From NCBI GenBank assembly GCA_020348445.1, contig CP070751.1, positions 836,438 through 896,037 of the forward strand: 59,600 nucleotides of DNA, written 5' to 3'. Made by a program: the position numbers and the translations under genes. This DNA is from Thermoplasmata archaeon. Its GTDB lineage: Archaea; Thermoplasmatota; Thermoplasmata; GCA-020350865. Numbering within the stretch: position 1 is the stretch's first letter; each line of letters starts with the position of its first letter. The notes under the pieces are model-generated. The model was not told where the DNA came from, searched no databases, and saw only the letters and a program-made list of their open reading frames with translations. Shown in pieces: positions 1 through 9,081 of this stretch.

Positions 1-2240
1 TGAAGAGTAATGCTCTGATTCTCGGTTAGCCGAGTGCCATTATAGAAGAATATCGTATCTCCTGGTTGGGTGATATGAATCCAAAAGCCCATCTTCTCGT
101 TCAGCTCAAATAAATCGTTTCCATAGGGCTTACCCACTTTGTAATGCTTCCATTGGTCTTTTTTCTCTGTGATATTATACCATTGGACAGCATCATATAA
201 GCCATCGATAGATTTAAGCACTTTTATCAGATTTTGTTCTTCCTGGATCAGGGGCAGAGAAATAAGGTTCCAGCCCTGCTTTAAAATCATATAGTTCTTG
301 TTGGGCTCGATAAGAGGGTAATTATCCTGGGAATTCGAATCGATCACATAGGGATTCTTACCTCCGCCTCCAATTGTTCCGTTATCAACTATGCCATCGC
401 TTCCCAAGATCATTTGGTCTGGTCCATTAAAATCGTCATATGCTCCTTCGCTTGATTCATCAAAATCAGACCAGTAATTTCCTCCTTCTGGATATCCATT
501 ATCCCATTGATTACCATTATTTGTGGTGTCAGAGGCTTGAATGGCATTGTCAATGATGTTGTTATGATAAATAAGATTGTTTGAGGAAGGGCTGAGTTGG
601 GATTCGATAAATATACCCGCTCCATTAACACTATATCCATTATATGAAACATTGTTTCCTATTATATCATTATTGTTTGATAAAGAGGAAATACGGATAC
701 CGCTATAACCATTCCATAAAACATTGTTGCCTAAGATAATGTTACCATTTGCCGAGTTCTGGAGGTATATGCCCTCACGCACATTTGAAGATGCATTGTT
801 GCCTATGATTTTGTTGTTGCTAGATGACTCATAAAGTCTAATGCCCCAACTGTTCGATATAACTTTGTTGTCTGTTATTATGTTGTTTGATGTGTAAAGT
901 CTCATGCCCTCACCGTTGTTAGAAAAAGTGTTTCTAGACAAACAGTTGTTCGATGACCCTACAATGAAAATGCCATTGGCGTTGCTCGAAAAATCATTGT
1001 CTATTATTATATTGTGGTTAGATGAGGATTCAAGGGAAATTCCGTCGTCGTTGTTCGAACCTTTATTACGTGCTATGTTGTTGTTCGAGGACGACTCAAG
1101 GTAAATACCCTTGTCATTTAAAGAGGCGGTGTTGCCAACTATGTTATTTCCATTAGAACTCCAAAAATAGATGCCATAATTATCGTTCGAAAAAGTGTTA
1201 TCTGTAATCATGATATTCGTGGAGAAAGCAGCCTCTATTCCAACATCGGTGTCATTTATATGCAAATTTTGTACTTTCACATCTGTGCAATTGGCAAAAA
1301 TAAGCTCTCCTACTAATTTTCCGTCAATGTTGATATCGCTGGAATCCTTATAAAAGTACAAGGGCTTTCTGTTCACAATATTGTTACTCAGTATTGAATG
1401 TGAATTAAAGTGCTGTAGGACGCTTCCCACTATAAAAATCCCCTCATTGATAAAATTATTACTTGCAAAATTATTACTCGACGACGAGCGAAGATAGATG
1501 CCAAATCCCTCATTTGATGAGATATTGTTACCAGTGATGTTGTTGTTCGATGATGAGTAGAATTCTATCCCATCAAAATTGTTAGAAATGTTGTTGCCTA
1601 AAATATTATTGTTTGATGATGAAATAAGATTAATGCCATCTCCCCAGTTCGATGATGAAATATTGTTGCCTATAATATCATTCCAATTTGAAATAGAAAG
1701 GTAAATATTATGTTGATTGTTCGACGAAATGTTGTTATCTATAACTTTGTTGTCCATTGATGACTCAAGATAAATGCCGTACCCCATGTTCGATGAAATA
1801 ATGTTGTTAATGACTTTGCAGTTCTTAACATTGTAAAGCTTCATTCCTCCTTCCCCAAAAAACGAACCACTCCAAGTAACAGTAAAACCAGTAATATTCG
1901 CCCAACTGACATTTACATATACAACAGTCCCGCTTCCTCCGCCATTGATAATCGTATTTTCCTTATTCTCCCCAGTTAAATTTATGGTCTTATTCACAAC
2001 AACATTTTCAAAATATGTTCCATTGTAAACAAAAACCGTATCCCCTGGTTGAGCTACATTTATCGCATCCTGAATAGAGGTAAAGTCCTCAGGTGGATTC
2101 CCAGGCGCACCATTTCCGAGTACATCATCAACATACCATGTGGTAGGAGCCTCAACAATTGGGACAATCTCTATAATAGTAACTAAAAAACTTAATATCA
2201 TTACCCAACTCAGCCAGACCACGGTTATCTTTTTGTTCAT
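1..2240 (-). CDS. Secreted right-handed beta-helix (NosD-like) protein, 3' end cut by window
   Basis: The frame is open on the minus strand from the ATG at 2238-2240 to the window edge (746 codons read, no stop reached). I checked the frame at the start, near 1500, near 900 and at the edge. The N-terminus (MNKKITVVWLSW...) is a signal peptide. It is followed by PTTWYVDDV and 'FTSIQDAINVAQPGDTVFV', the usual opening of parallel beta-helix proteins. Then come many approximately 22-24-residue turns built around 'SSNNNIxGNNISSN', typical of NosD/CASH carbohydrate-binding beta-helices. The last visible part is a 'GWNLISLP' module like that of the next gene. Asn-rich sequons suggest glycosylation at the surface. 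It is a tandem paralogue of the gene at 2474-4720, with a 233-base gap. The substrate is unknown; 'copper-binding' family names should not be taken literally. Confidence 0.85.
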   Translation of the reverse strand, partial: MNKKITVVWLSWVMILSFLVTIIEIVPIVEAPTTWYVDDVLGNGAPGNPPEDFTSIQDAINVAQPGDTVFVYNGTYFENVVVNKTINLTGENKENTIINGGGSGTVVYVNVSWANITGFTVTWSGSFFGEGGMKLYNVKNCKVINNIISSNMGYGIYLESSMDNKVIDNNISSNNQHNIYLSISNWNDIIGNNISSSNWGDGINLISSSNNNILGNNISNNFDGIEFYSSSNNNITGNNISSNEGFGIYLRSSSSNNFASNNFINEGIFIVGSVLQHFNSHSILSNNIVNRKPLYFYKDSSDINIDGKLVGELIFANCTDVKVQNLHINDTDVGIEAAFSTNIMITDNTFSNDNYGIYFWSSNGNNIVGNTASLNDKGIYLESSSNNNIARNKGSNNDDGISLESSSNHNIIIDNDFSSNANGIFIVGSSNNCLSRNTFSNNGEGMRLYTSNNIITDNKVISNSWGIRLYESSSNNKIIGNNASSNVREGIYLQNSANGNIILGNNVLWNGYSGIRISSLSNNNDIIGNNVSYNGYSVNGAGIFIESQLSPSSNNLIYHNNIIDNAIQASDTTNNGNQWDNGYPEGGNYWSDFDESSEGAYDDFNGPDQMILGSDGIVDNGTIGGGGKNPYVIDSNSQDNYPLIEPNKNYMILKQGWNLISLPLIQEEQNLIKVLKSIDGLYDAVQWYNITEKKDQWKHYKVGKPYGNDLFELNEKMGFWIHITQPGDTIFFYNGTRLTENQSITL

Positions 2241-2339
2241 CAATGAAAGTTATCGTTGTAGCGAAATAAATACTTTCCGCTCTCCAACTCTCTCCTTCTT
2301 GTCCTTTAAGGGTTTTGCTTAACTAGGATCTTTAGCTTC

Positions 2340-2473
2340 GGGCCCCAGCAAATCCCTCTCCGCGCACAAAATTGCATGCCTGGCAAGAATTAGCACTCCA
2401 GAATCTTCTCACAATCTCGAGGGGATTTGGGGGAGGATATAAAGTAAGGGGGAGGGGGGTTGTGTGTTCAAGC
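2340..2473 (-). repeat. Conserved noncoding 3' flank, copy A
   Basis: Downstream of the stop of the 748-residue protein lies a C-rich stretch (in mRNA sense), followed by a conserved segment reading GGAGTGC...CCAGGCATGCAATT. The same order of blocks follows the PQQ protein (4950-5084). By eye the two flanks are roughly three-quarters identical, with small indels. It could be a transcription terminator, a 3' UTR element or the relic of a duplicated unit. Confidence 0.65.
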
Positions 2474-4720
2474 TCACAATGGAACTTCCCACTCACATTT
2501 GGTTTTGGCATGTATATAATAACCTCTTCCTATCTCAAAATAATCCGAGGAGCTAATCACCTTCCATTTCTGAGTAGCGGCATCATAAGTCAAAATCGAG
2601 TCAACTTCTTGGTCAAAAGTGAGGTTATTCAATCCTTCTGTTCTATTGTAACTTCTAAGGGATGGGTAGCCTACTTGGTTCCAGCCTGGATGAAGGGTGA
2701 TGGTTTGGGACACCGTTGGTTGTGTGCCATTATAGAGAAAAATCGTGTCTCCAGGCTGAGTTATATGAATCCAGAAGCCCATGGTTTCGTTTATTTGTGA
2801 AAGGTCATTTCCATAGGGCTTACCTACTTTATAGTGCTTCCAGGGGTCATTTGTATCTGTGATATTATACCATTGGACTGCATCGTAGTAACCATCTATT
2901 GACTCAAGAACTTTTGTAAGGTTTTGATTATTCTGGATTAATGGTAAGGAGATAAGATTCCAACCTCGCTTTAGTAAGGTGTAATTCTCAATTGGGAAAT
3001 ATGGAGAGGGGCCAATCAAAGGGTAGTTGTCCTGGGAGTTTGAGTCGATGATATAAGGATTCTTACCACCTCCCGTAATTGTTCCACTATCAACTATGCC
3101 ATCTCTTCCAAGGATATTTTGATCTTGTCCTTTAAAATCGTCATATGCTCCCTCGTGAGGCTCATTAAAATTTGACCAGTAGTTACCACCAGTGGGATAG
3201 GATAGATTCCACCTATTAATACCATCATCATATGCCTGAATAATATTATTAATGAAGTGATTGTGATATATACAATTATTATTTGAAGATTCGAGGGACA
3301 TACCAAACAGGATGTTCGAATTACAGATATTACCCTCTATTGTATTATCTAATATGGAATCGCTCGATATTCCTCGATAGTTTTTGAATAGGGTGTTTTG
3401 CGTAAGCAAATTATTGGATATACCATAAAGAGCAATGCCATTTTCTTTGTTTGAGGCACAATAGTTGTGGCGAATAATACATTCTTCTGATGCAGTTATG
3501 TAGATGCCATTCTCATTATCAAGACAAATGTTGTTGTGGAGGGTGTTGTAAATAGGGATGGTATCAGTAGCTACAATAGTAACACCATTTCGATTGTTCG
3601 AATTGCATGTATTGTTGTTGATTGTATTTCCCGATGAGTCTTCTAAATATATGCCATCATATCCATTTGAGTTTAATATATTATTCTCGATAATATTGTA
3701 GTTTGTAACAGTTAAAAACATTTTTTCAAGGTTTATGCCAACACGTCCATTACCCGAGCAAGTATTATTAACAATTTTATTGTGGCTTGCAGGAAATAAA
3801 TGGATGCCATGGAGGTCGTTGTAGCTACATATATTATTCAAGATCTTGTTATTATCCGAAGATTTAAAATCTGGACCCCCAAGGAAAATGCCATAGTCAC
3901 TATAGCTGCAGTTGTTGTTTTCAATAATGTTATTGGATGAATTATATAGGAATATGCCCTCCCAATGACAATTATTACAGATGTTGTTCTTAATTAAATT
4001 ATTTGATGAAAAAGCCAGCTCAATACCATTAAAGGCTAATGAAAGATCGTTATTCTCGATCCTATTTCCATTTGATAAATGAAGGTAGATACGTCCGTTA
4101 TTATAACTGAGAGTATTATTTGATGAGGAGGATAATTGAATGTATCCTCTATTATTTGAAATCTTATTATCTGATGATGAATCAAGATTAATGCCTCCCC
4201 AAAAAGTATTGCAGATATTGTTGATAATAATATTATTGTTAGATAGTGAGTCAAGATAAATATCAAACTCATTTAACCTACACCTGCAATATTCGATTTT
4301 GCAATAATCTGAAGACTGCAAATATATCCCCGATCCACTATTACTACTATTCATCATTTGAAATCCTGTAATATTTACCCAATTTGCTAATATATGAACA
4401 ACGTCACCTATCCCTTTAGAATCAATTATCGTTGTTTCGCTATCCTCCCCTGTTAAATTTATTTGCTTTGACACTACCACATTCTCGTAATAGGTTCCAT
4501 TGTATACAAAAACCGTATCTCCTGGTTGAGCAACATTTATCGCATCCTGAATGGAGGTGAAGTCCTCAGGTGGATTCCCAGGCCCGCCATTCCCGAGTAC
4601 ATCATCAACATACCATGTGGTAGGAGCCTTAACAATTGGGGCAGTCTCAACGATAATGACGATTAAGCTGAACACCATCGCTGTTATCACCCAGATTACG
4701 GCTATTATTCTTTTTTCCAT
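2474..4720 (-). CDS. Secreted right-handed beta-helix (NosD-like) protein with C-terminal GWNL module
   Basis: 748 residues. An N-terminal signal peptide or anchor (residues 1-30) is followed by the same PTTWYVDDVLGNG... opening as its upstream neighbour. About 20 beta-helix turns ('SSNNxIxNNxCxxN', roughly residues 60-510) come next, then a 'GGNYWSNF...AYDDFKGQDQN' closing segment typical of this family. The last roughly 165 residues hold two GWN repeats ('GWNLISLP' and 'GWNQVGYPS') and end in HAKTKCEWEVPL. That tail is shared with the PQQ protein at 5085-6968, and its upstream part with the protein at 1-2240. The ATG at 4718-4720 follows AAAGG at a workable distance. It probably acts outside the cell on polysaccharide or as a surface-layer component. 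No catalytic residues can be assigned by eye. Confidence 0.85.
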   Translation of the reverse strand: MEKRIIAVIWVITAMVFSLIVIIVETAPIVKAPTTWYVDDVLGNGGPGNPPEDFTSIQDAINVAQPGDTVFVYNGTYYENVVVSKQINLTGEDSETTIIDSKGIGDVVHILANWVNITGFQMMNSSNSGSGIYLQSSDYCKIEYCRCRLNEFDIYLDSLSNNNIIINNICNTFWGGINLDSSSDNKISNNRGYIQLSSSSNNTLSYNNGRIYLHLSNGNRIENNDLSLAFNGIELAFSSNNLIKNNICNNCHWEGIFLYNSSNNIIENNNCSYSDYGIFLGGPDFKSSDNNKILNNICSYNDLHGIHLFPASHNKIVNNTCSGNGRVGINLEKMFLTVTNYNIIENNILNSNGYDGIYLEDSSGNTINNNTCNSNNRNGVTIVATDTIPIYNTLHNNICLDNENGIYITASEECIIRHNYCASNKENGIALYGISNNLLTQNTLFKNYRGISSDSILDNTIEGNICNSNILFGMSLESSNNNCIYHNHFINNIIQAYDDGINRWNLSYPTGGNYWSNFNEPHEGAYDDFKGQDQNILGRDGIVDSGTITGGGKNPYIIDSNSQDNYPLIGPSPYFPIENYTLLKRGWNLISLPLIQNNQNLTKVLESIDGYYDAVQWYNITDTNDPWKHYKVGKPYGNDLSQINETMGFWIHITQPGDTIFLYNGTQPTVSQTITLHPGWNQVGYPSLRSYNRTEGLNNLTFDQEVDSILTYDAATQKWKVISSSDYFEIGRGYYIHAKTKCEWEVPL

Positions 4721-5084
4721 AATCGTACGCCTTTTATCGTCATTCTTGGTAACGTCTTTTAAGCGTTCCTTTCCAAAACCTTGAAGAAATAAAATCTTTT
4801 CATTATATTAATTATTTTTGGAACGATTTTTGCCTTATTTATAATTTAGACTGCATAGCCTTCTCTATCCCCTCTCCGCTTTCTCCTCTTCATGCCTTAA
4901 GGATCTCGGTGAATAAGATGGAAACTTTTTGTGGCCAAGGTCTTCCACTCCTAGCCCTCCCAAATCTAACTCTCCCACAGAATTGCGTGCCTGGTAGGAA
5001 TGTGCACTCCGAGAGGTTGTCATTACCTGAGGGGCTTTTGGGGAGGTGTTGGGTTGAGGGGGAGGTGGGTGAAAGGGTTCGGTA
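4721..5084. other. Intergenic region: promoter of the beta-helix gene plus 3' flank copy B
   Basis: This 364-base stretch has no convincing gene. The part next to 4720 is AT-rich and contains TATA-like sequences in minus-strand sense (TTATAAATA near 4840-4850, ATTAATATAA near 4805-4815) that could drive the beta-helix gene. The part next to 5084 is the conserved 3' flank. A short open frame on the minus strand (4865-5122) overlaps the end of the PQQ gene and has a Pro/Ser-rich, non-protein-like composition. I do not accept it as a gene. Confidence 0.6.
4950..5084 (-). repeat. Conserved noncoding 3' flank, copy B
   Basis: This is the counterpart of 2340-2473. It lies directly after the stop of the PQQ protein and has the same C-rich tract and the GGAGTGCAC...CCAGGCACGCAATT block in mRNA sense. 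The coding bases just before the stop (5085-5148) match those of the beta-helix gene (2474-2537) at nearly every position, synonymous sites included. Confidence 0.65.
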
Positions 5085-6968
5085 TCACAATGGAACTTCC
5101 CACTCACATTTGGTTTTTGCATGTATATAATAACCTCTTCCTATCTCGAAAAAATCAGATTCATCAATTTTCTCGTATTTTTGTGCGGTTGAATTATAGG
5201 TCCAGATCGCGTCAACATGGTCGCCGAAAGTGAGGTTGTTCAAGGCCTCGGTTCTGATTTTGTTACCAAGTGAGGGATAGCCAACCATGTTCCAACCCTT
5301 TTCGAGGGTTATGGTCTGGTCTTGAGTCGGGCGGGTACCGTCATAAGTAAATATGATTCCATCTGGATTTGAACAATAGACCCAGAAACCCATCTTATGG
5401 TTTATTTCATTCATATCATTCAAGGAGGGTGGTTTTGAAATCTCATGGTGTTTCCAAGGATCATTTATGTCTGTGCTGTTATAACATTGGACAATTCTGT
5501 ATTCTCCGTCAATTGATAGTAAAACCGAAGTTAAGGAGGTGTCGGATTGAATTTCTGGGATAGAAATCAGGTTCCAACCATATCTTAAGAAGGGATATGA
5601 AATTATTTCTATTACGAAATCATCAATCAATCCCAATCCCACATTCTCACCAAAAACAGTTGTAACACCAAGGGTCGTCCCTGCAGAGAAAATTGTAGAC
5701 GAGCCAGTTTGAGGATCGAAACTTCCCAAGCCGCCACTTTCTGTCCAGTCGACCTCCACATATCCCATGAAAGTGGAAGTGGAACTGTTGTAACCTGCGG
5801 CATAGATTGTCATGGATTCACTAAAATTCAAAAATACAGTGGTAAGTTCGTTCTGAGCACCATCCACGATAACGATTTCATCAATTGTTAATGGCGTATC
5901 CCCAATACAAAATACAGTCCTCTGATTTACAAAAACTCTGCCATTTGCAATGGCTGGTGACGAGAAACCCGGTCCTCCAGTGTATTTCTTCCAAACCTCA
6001 TTTCCATTACTCTCATCAAAGCAGTAAGTGTATCCCCCTCCATTTGCGATTACCTTACCATCACTAGATACTGCAGGTGTGGAACACCCATCGCCTATAT
6101 CTGAGGTATACCACATCTCGGTGCCGTCGTTTTCATCATAACAATAAATGACGCCCCCTACATTAACAAAGACCTTACCGTTTCCCACAGCTGGTGAGGA
6201 ATAACCATCCCCACCATTTGGTGCACTCCAAATCTCAGAACCATTGTTTTCAAATAAGCAATAAATTGGTCCAGGATTGAAAAATACCTTACCATTTGCC
6301 ACCACAGGGGAGCAGGACGTACCACCAGATACATTCCAAATCTCGTTCCCGTTATTTGCATTAAGACAGTACAATTTTTGTCCATTGACAAATACCTTCC
6401 CATTGGCTACAGCAGGAGTTGATTCTCCCGGGCCGCCCACCTGTTTATTCCAAATCTCGGCTCCGTTATTTGCATCATAACAATAAAGAGCTTGGGCATT
6501 TACATACAATCTATTATTGGCAACTTTCGGGGATGAGGTTCCGCCTCCTGATATCGGCTTGCTCCAAACCTCTGATCCATTGTTCTCATAAAAGCAATAT
6601 ACCTTATCACTTACCACATATACTTTCCCATCGCTTACTGCGGGTGTTGCGCATCCATATCCCGCAAATCCTATGGATCTGTTCCATATCTCTATGCCAT
6701 TACCCTCAGATAGGCAGTACAATATCCCCCCACCACCCTTATTCACAAATACTCTGCCATTTGCCACAGCCAATGAAGAGTACCCATCACCACCGATTGT
6801 TGACCTTGTCCATATTGTCATATTGGTATCGGGAGCAAAGGAAGTGGTATTTCCACTGTTTTGGGAATCGTTGAATAACATGGGCCAGGAATCTGAGCGT
6901 ACCTCGGGATAACAGGAAAAGAATATGAATATTGAAATAATGACAACAAGTAAACAACTGATTCTCAT
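5085..6968 (-). CDS. Secreted PQQ-type beta-propeller protein with C-terminal GWNL module
   Basis: 627 residues from the ATG at 6966-6968. That start has GGAG nine bases upstream and lies downstream of a TATA-like AGTTTATATC (7030-7039). A longer reading from TTG at 7016 would begin at or before the expected transcription start. The N-terminus is a signal peptide ending IFIFFSC, a plausible lipobox. About eight PQQ-like blades of roughly 40 residues follow, each with 'SSPAVANGKVFVN...YCxDxNNGxEIW'. Next comes a short Ig-like linker, then the two-part 'GWNLISIP/GWNMVGYPS' module. It ends in the same HAKTKCEWEVPL as the beta-helix neighbour. The blades usually form an eight-bladed propeller. 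No dehydrogenase residues are recognisable, so a structural or binding role at the surface is more likely than quinoprotein catalysis. Confidence 0.87.
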   Translation of the reverse strand: MRISCLLVVIISIFIFFSCYPEVRSDSWPMLFNDSQNSGNTTSFAPDTNMTIWTRSTIGGDGYSSLAVANGRVFVNKGGGGILYCLSEGNGIEIWNRSIGFAGYGCATPAVSDGKVYVVSDKVYCFYENNGSEVWSKPISGGGTSSPKVANNRLYVNAQALYCYDANNGAEIWNKQVGGPGESTPAVANGKVFVNGQKLYCLNANNGNEIWNVSGGTSCSPVVANGKVFFNPGPIYCLFENNGSEIWSAPNGGDGYSSPAVGNGKVFVNVGGVIYCYDENDGTEMWYTSDIGDGCSTPAVSSDGKVIANGGGYTYCFDESNGNEVWKKYTGGPGFSSPAIANGRVFVNQRTVFCIGDTPLTIDEIVIVDGAQNELTTVFLNFSESMTIYAAGYNSSTSTFMGYVEVDWTESGGLGSFDPQTGSSTIFSAGTTLGVTTVFGENVGLGLIDDFVIEIISYPFLRYGWNLISIPEIQSDTSLTSVLLSIDGEYRIVQCYNSTDINDPWKHHEISKPPSLNDMNEINHKMGFWVYCSNPDGIIFTYDGTRPTQDQTITLEKGWNMVGYPSLGNKIRTEALNNLTFGDHVDAIWTYNSTAQKYEKIDESDFFEIGRGYYIHAKTKCEWEVPL

Positions 6969-7187
6969 TTTAAGCCCACTCCGAACTTCATTTTCTTCCT
7001 TCCTTATAGATAACAATGAAAAAAGGAGGATATAAACTATTCGCTATTACAATCATTGATGAATAGAATCCAGCGTAATTAGGGTATTTTAATCCCTTTT
7101 GCATTCTATTATAAACTAATAATTATGCGAAAATAATGGTATATTCATTGATTATCCCGCGTATCATGTCCTGGCCAAAAAAGACAA

Positions 7188-7198
7188 TCTTTTTAAAT
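7188..7198 (+). promoter_or_regulatory. TATA box for DUF4332-CBS gene
   Basis: ATCTTTTTAAA is centred about 38 bases before the ATG at 7233. An expected start near 7218 leaves a short leader that holds the AGGTGG ribosome-binding site. Confidence 0.5.
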
Positions 7199-7232
7199 CC
7201 CCAATCCTTTATCGATTCAGCAGGTGGTAAAT

Positions 7233-8087
7233 ATGCCAAAACGCGTCACTTCAAGCTCAAGTTATATCAAATATTCGAAAGGAATGGACAGGACCTTCGA
7301 AGAACCATATATTTGCGATGCTGAATACTTGCTTTCCGAGGTCAAGGGTATAAGGGGACCCTTTCACAAGAAACTCAGACATGTGGGCCTTGTGACAACA
7401 AAGGATCTTTTACAACGCTGCAGAACTCCAGTTGCCAGGAAATCCTATGCCGATGAGATAGGAATCGATCCTTACCTGCTTTTCAGATGGACAAAGATGG
7501 CAGATCTCATGCGCGTGGAGGGAATAGGCCAGCAGTTCGCAGAGCTCTTGATACTCACGGGAATCGATACAATGAAGAAACTCGCGGAAAGCGATCCCAA
7601 GAAAATTCTAGATCCCCTGCAAAATCCAGGGAGCCTTCCTGTGAAAAATCTGAGAATAGATGATGAGTTTGATGTGGTAGAGGGCAGTGCAAAACTCAGG
7701 GACGCCGCAAAAATCATGGTGGAGAAGAACCTCCCAGATCTTGTGGTATGCAGAGGCGAGCAACCCAAAGGAATACTCTCATTCAGAAGCCTGGTGCGGG
7801 CTGTGGCTGATGACATGGATGTGGACAACACAAGTGTTGAGGATGTTATTGTTAAGGATACCCCGCTTTTATCTCCAGATTCAACAATAGAGAAGGCTGC
7901 TGAGATGCTCATTGATATGAAGCTGCCCGTCCTGCCAGTGGTTGAGCAAAATGAGCTTGTGGGTGTTGTTTCCAGATCAGATATCGAGGATGTGTTTTTA
8001 AAAATCTCGCAGCGCAGACCTTCTCCTGAAGAAGTTGATAGATGGGTTAGGGATGCTAAAAAGCATAAACCAATAAATATCCAATAA
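7233..8087 (+). CDS. DUF4332 (helix-hairpin-helix-like) and CBS-pair protein
   Basis: 284 residues from ATG 7233, preceded by AGGTGG with a five-base spacer. An in-frame GTG at 7224 overlaps that site and is less likely. Residues of about 25-120 contain two helix-hairpin-helix-like motifs ('SEVKGIRGPFHKKLRHVGL' and 'MRVEGIGQQFAELL'), the pattern of DUF4332. Residues of about 135-265 form two CBS domains ('AAKIMVEKNLPDLVVCRG', 'AAEMLIDMKLPVLPVVEQ...GVVSRSDI'). CBS pairs usually sense adenine nucleotides, and helix-hairpin-helix motifs bind nucleic acid or protein. The combination suggests an energy-sensing regulator, but the target is unknown. It precedes the ABC exporter genes by 55 bases and may be co-transcribed with them. 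Confidence 0.8.
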   Translation: MPKRVTSSSSYIKYSKGMDRTFEEPYICDAEYLLSEVKGIRGPFHKKLRHVGLVTTKDLLQRCRTPVARKSYADEIGIDPYLLFRWTKMADLMRVEGIGQQFAELLILTGIDTMKKLAESDPKKILDPLQNPGSLPVKNLRIDDEFDVVEGSAKLRDAAKIMVEKNLPDLVVCRGEQPKGILSFRSLVRAVADDMDVDNTSVEDVIVKDTPLLSPDSTIEKAAEMLIDMKLPVLPVVEQNELVGVVSRSDIEDVFLKISQRRPSPEEVDRWVRDAKKHKPINIQ

Positions 8088-8142
8088 TCTACCAAAGGAA
8101 GTATGTAACTATCTCATGTCGAACTAGCATGGAGAAATATTT

Positions 8143-9081
8143 ATGTCAGATCCAAATTCTATTGTCATCGAGACTAAAAAATTATCAAAAAGATTCAAGG
8201 ATGTACAGGCAGTGGACACCTTGGATATGAAGGTGAGAAAAGGAGAAATCTTCGGTTTTTTAGGTCCCAATGGCGCAGGAAAAACCACCACAATCAAGAT
8301 GATCATGGGTCTTACCCATCCCTCAGAAGGAGAGGTACTGATCAATGGGCAAAAAGCCGGCCCAAATACTGTTGAAATTAGAAAAGATATAGGATTTCTA
8401 CCTGAGAGAATATCCTTTTATGATAATCTAACACCAATTCAAACCCTGGAATTTTTCTGCGAGTTAAAGGGTGTGGATAAATCTATTGTAAAGCCACTGA
8501 TATCGGATGTTGGCCTAGAGGAGGCCGTGGACAGGAAGGTGGGAACGTTTTCCAAAGGTATGGTCCAACTTCTTGGAGTGGCCCAGGCCATGATAGGCGA
8601 GCCCTCCATATACATACTTGATGAACCAATGGGAGGTCTGGATGCGAGATGGGTGAAGATGGTGAGGGACAAGATCATAGGACTGAACGAAAAAGGTGCA
8701 ACTGTCATATTTTCATCTCACATCTTATCAGAGGTACAGAACCTATGCCATAGAGTTGCCATTATAAATAAGGGGCAGCTAATAGCCATGGACACCATCG
8801 AAAATCTAAGCGAGTTTTTACAAATCAAACCACGACTTGAAATAGTTATTCCCAGTCTGGAGGGGAAGATACCTGAGGGTATAGAGGCAATCGAAGGTGT
8901 TGAGGCCGTGGATGCAAAAGACGATATGCTTTACGTTACATCAGATACAGGAGCTAGGGCAAAGGTGCTGGCTCTTATAGAAAACAAGGGATTGACTGTC
9001 AGCAACTTCAGGACAGTGGAGCCGTCTTTAGAGGAGGCCTTCGTTAAACTGGTAAACCAGGATGATAAGGAGGGAAGCTAA
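8143..9081 (+). CDS. ABC transporter ATP-binding protein
   Basis: 312 residues; ATG preceded by GGAG eight bases upstream. Walker A GPNGAGKTT lies at residues 41-49 and Walker B IYILDEP at about 156-162. The signature motif is degenerate (FSKGMVQLLGVAQAM, about 136-150, in place of LSGGQ). The switch histidine lies in 'IFSSHILSEV'. The C-terminal roughly 85 residues match the DUF4162-type extension of ABC-2 exporters. It abuts its permease, which begins on the base after the stop. The pair probably exports a lipid, drug or peptide, or inserts a surface component; the substrate cannot be read from the sequence. Confidence 0.92.
   Translation: MSDPNSIVIETKKLSKRFKDVQAVDTLDMKVRKGEIFGFLGPNGAGKTTTIKMIMGLTHPSEGEVLINGQKAGPNTVEIRKDIGFLPERISFYDNLTPIQTLEFFCELKGVDKSIVKPLISDVGLEEAVDRKVGTFSKGMVQLLGVAQAMIGEPSIYILDEPMGGLDARWVKMVRDKIIGLNEKGATVIFSSHILSEVQNLCHRVAIINKGQLIAMDTIENLSEFLQIKPRLEIVIPSLEGKIPEGIEAIEGVEAVDAKDDMLYVTSDTGARAKVLALIENKGLTVSNFRTVEPSLEEAFVKLVNQDDKEGS

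Noticed and set aside
1..4720. NosD copper-binding role for the beta-helix proteins
   Set aside because: The similarity is only to the generic beta-helix repeat. No nitrous oxide reductase genes or metal-ligand pattern are present.
4865..5122. Open frame of 85 residues on the minus strand after the PQQ gene
   Set aside because: It overlaps the end of the PQQ gene in another frame and lies in the conserved C-rich flank. Its Pro/Ser/Arg-rich composition and lack of a ribosome-binding site do not look like a protein.
5085..6968. PQQ-dependent dehydrogenase
   Set aside because: The blades resemble PQQ propellers, but the catalytic Asp/calcium site and the tryptophan docking pattern are not evident, and the protein carries a surface tail.
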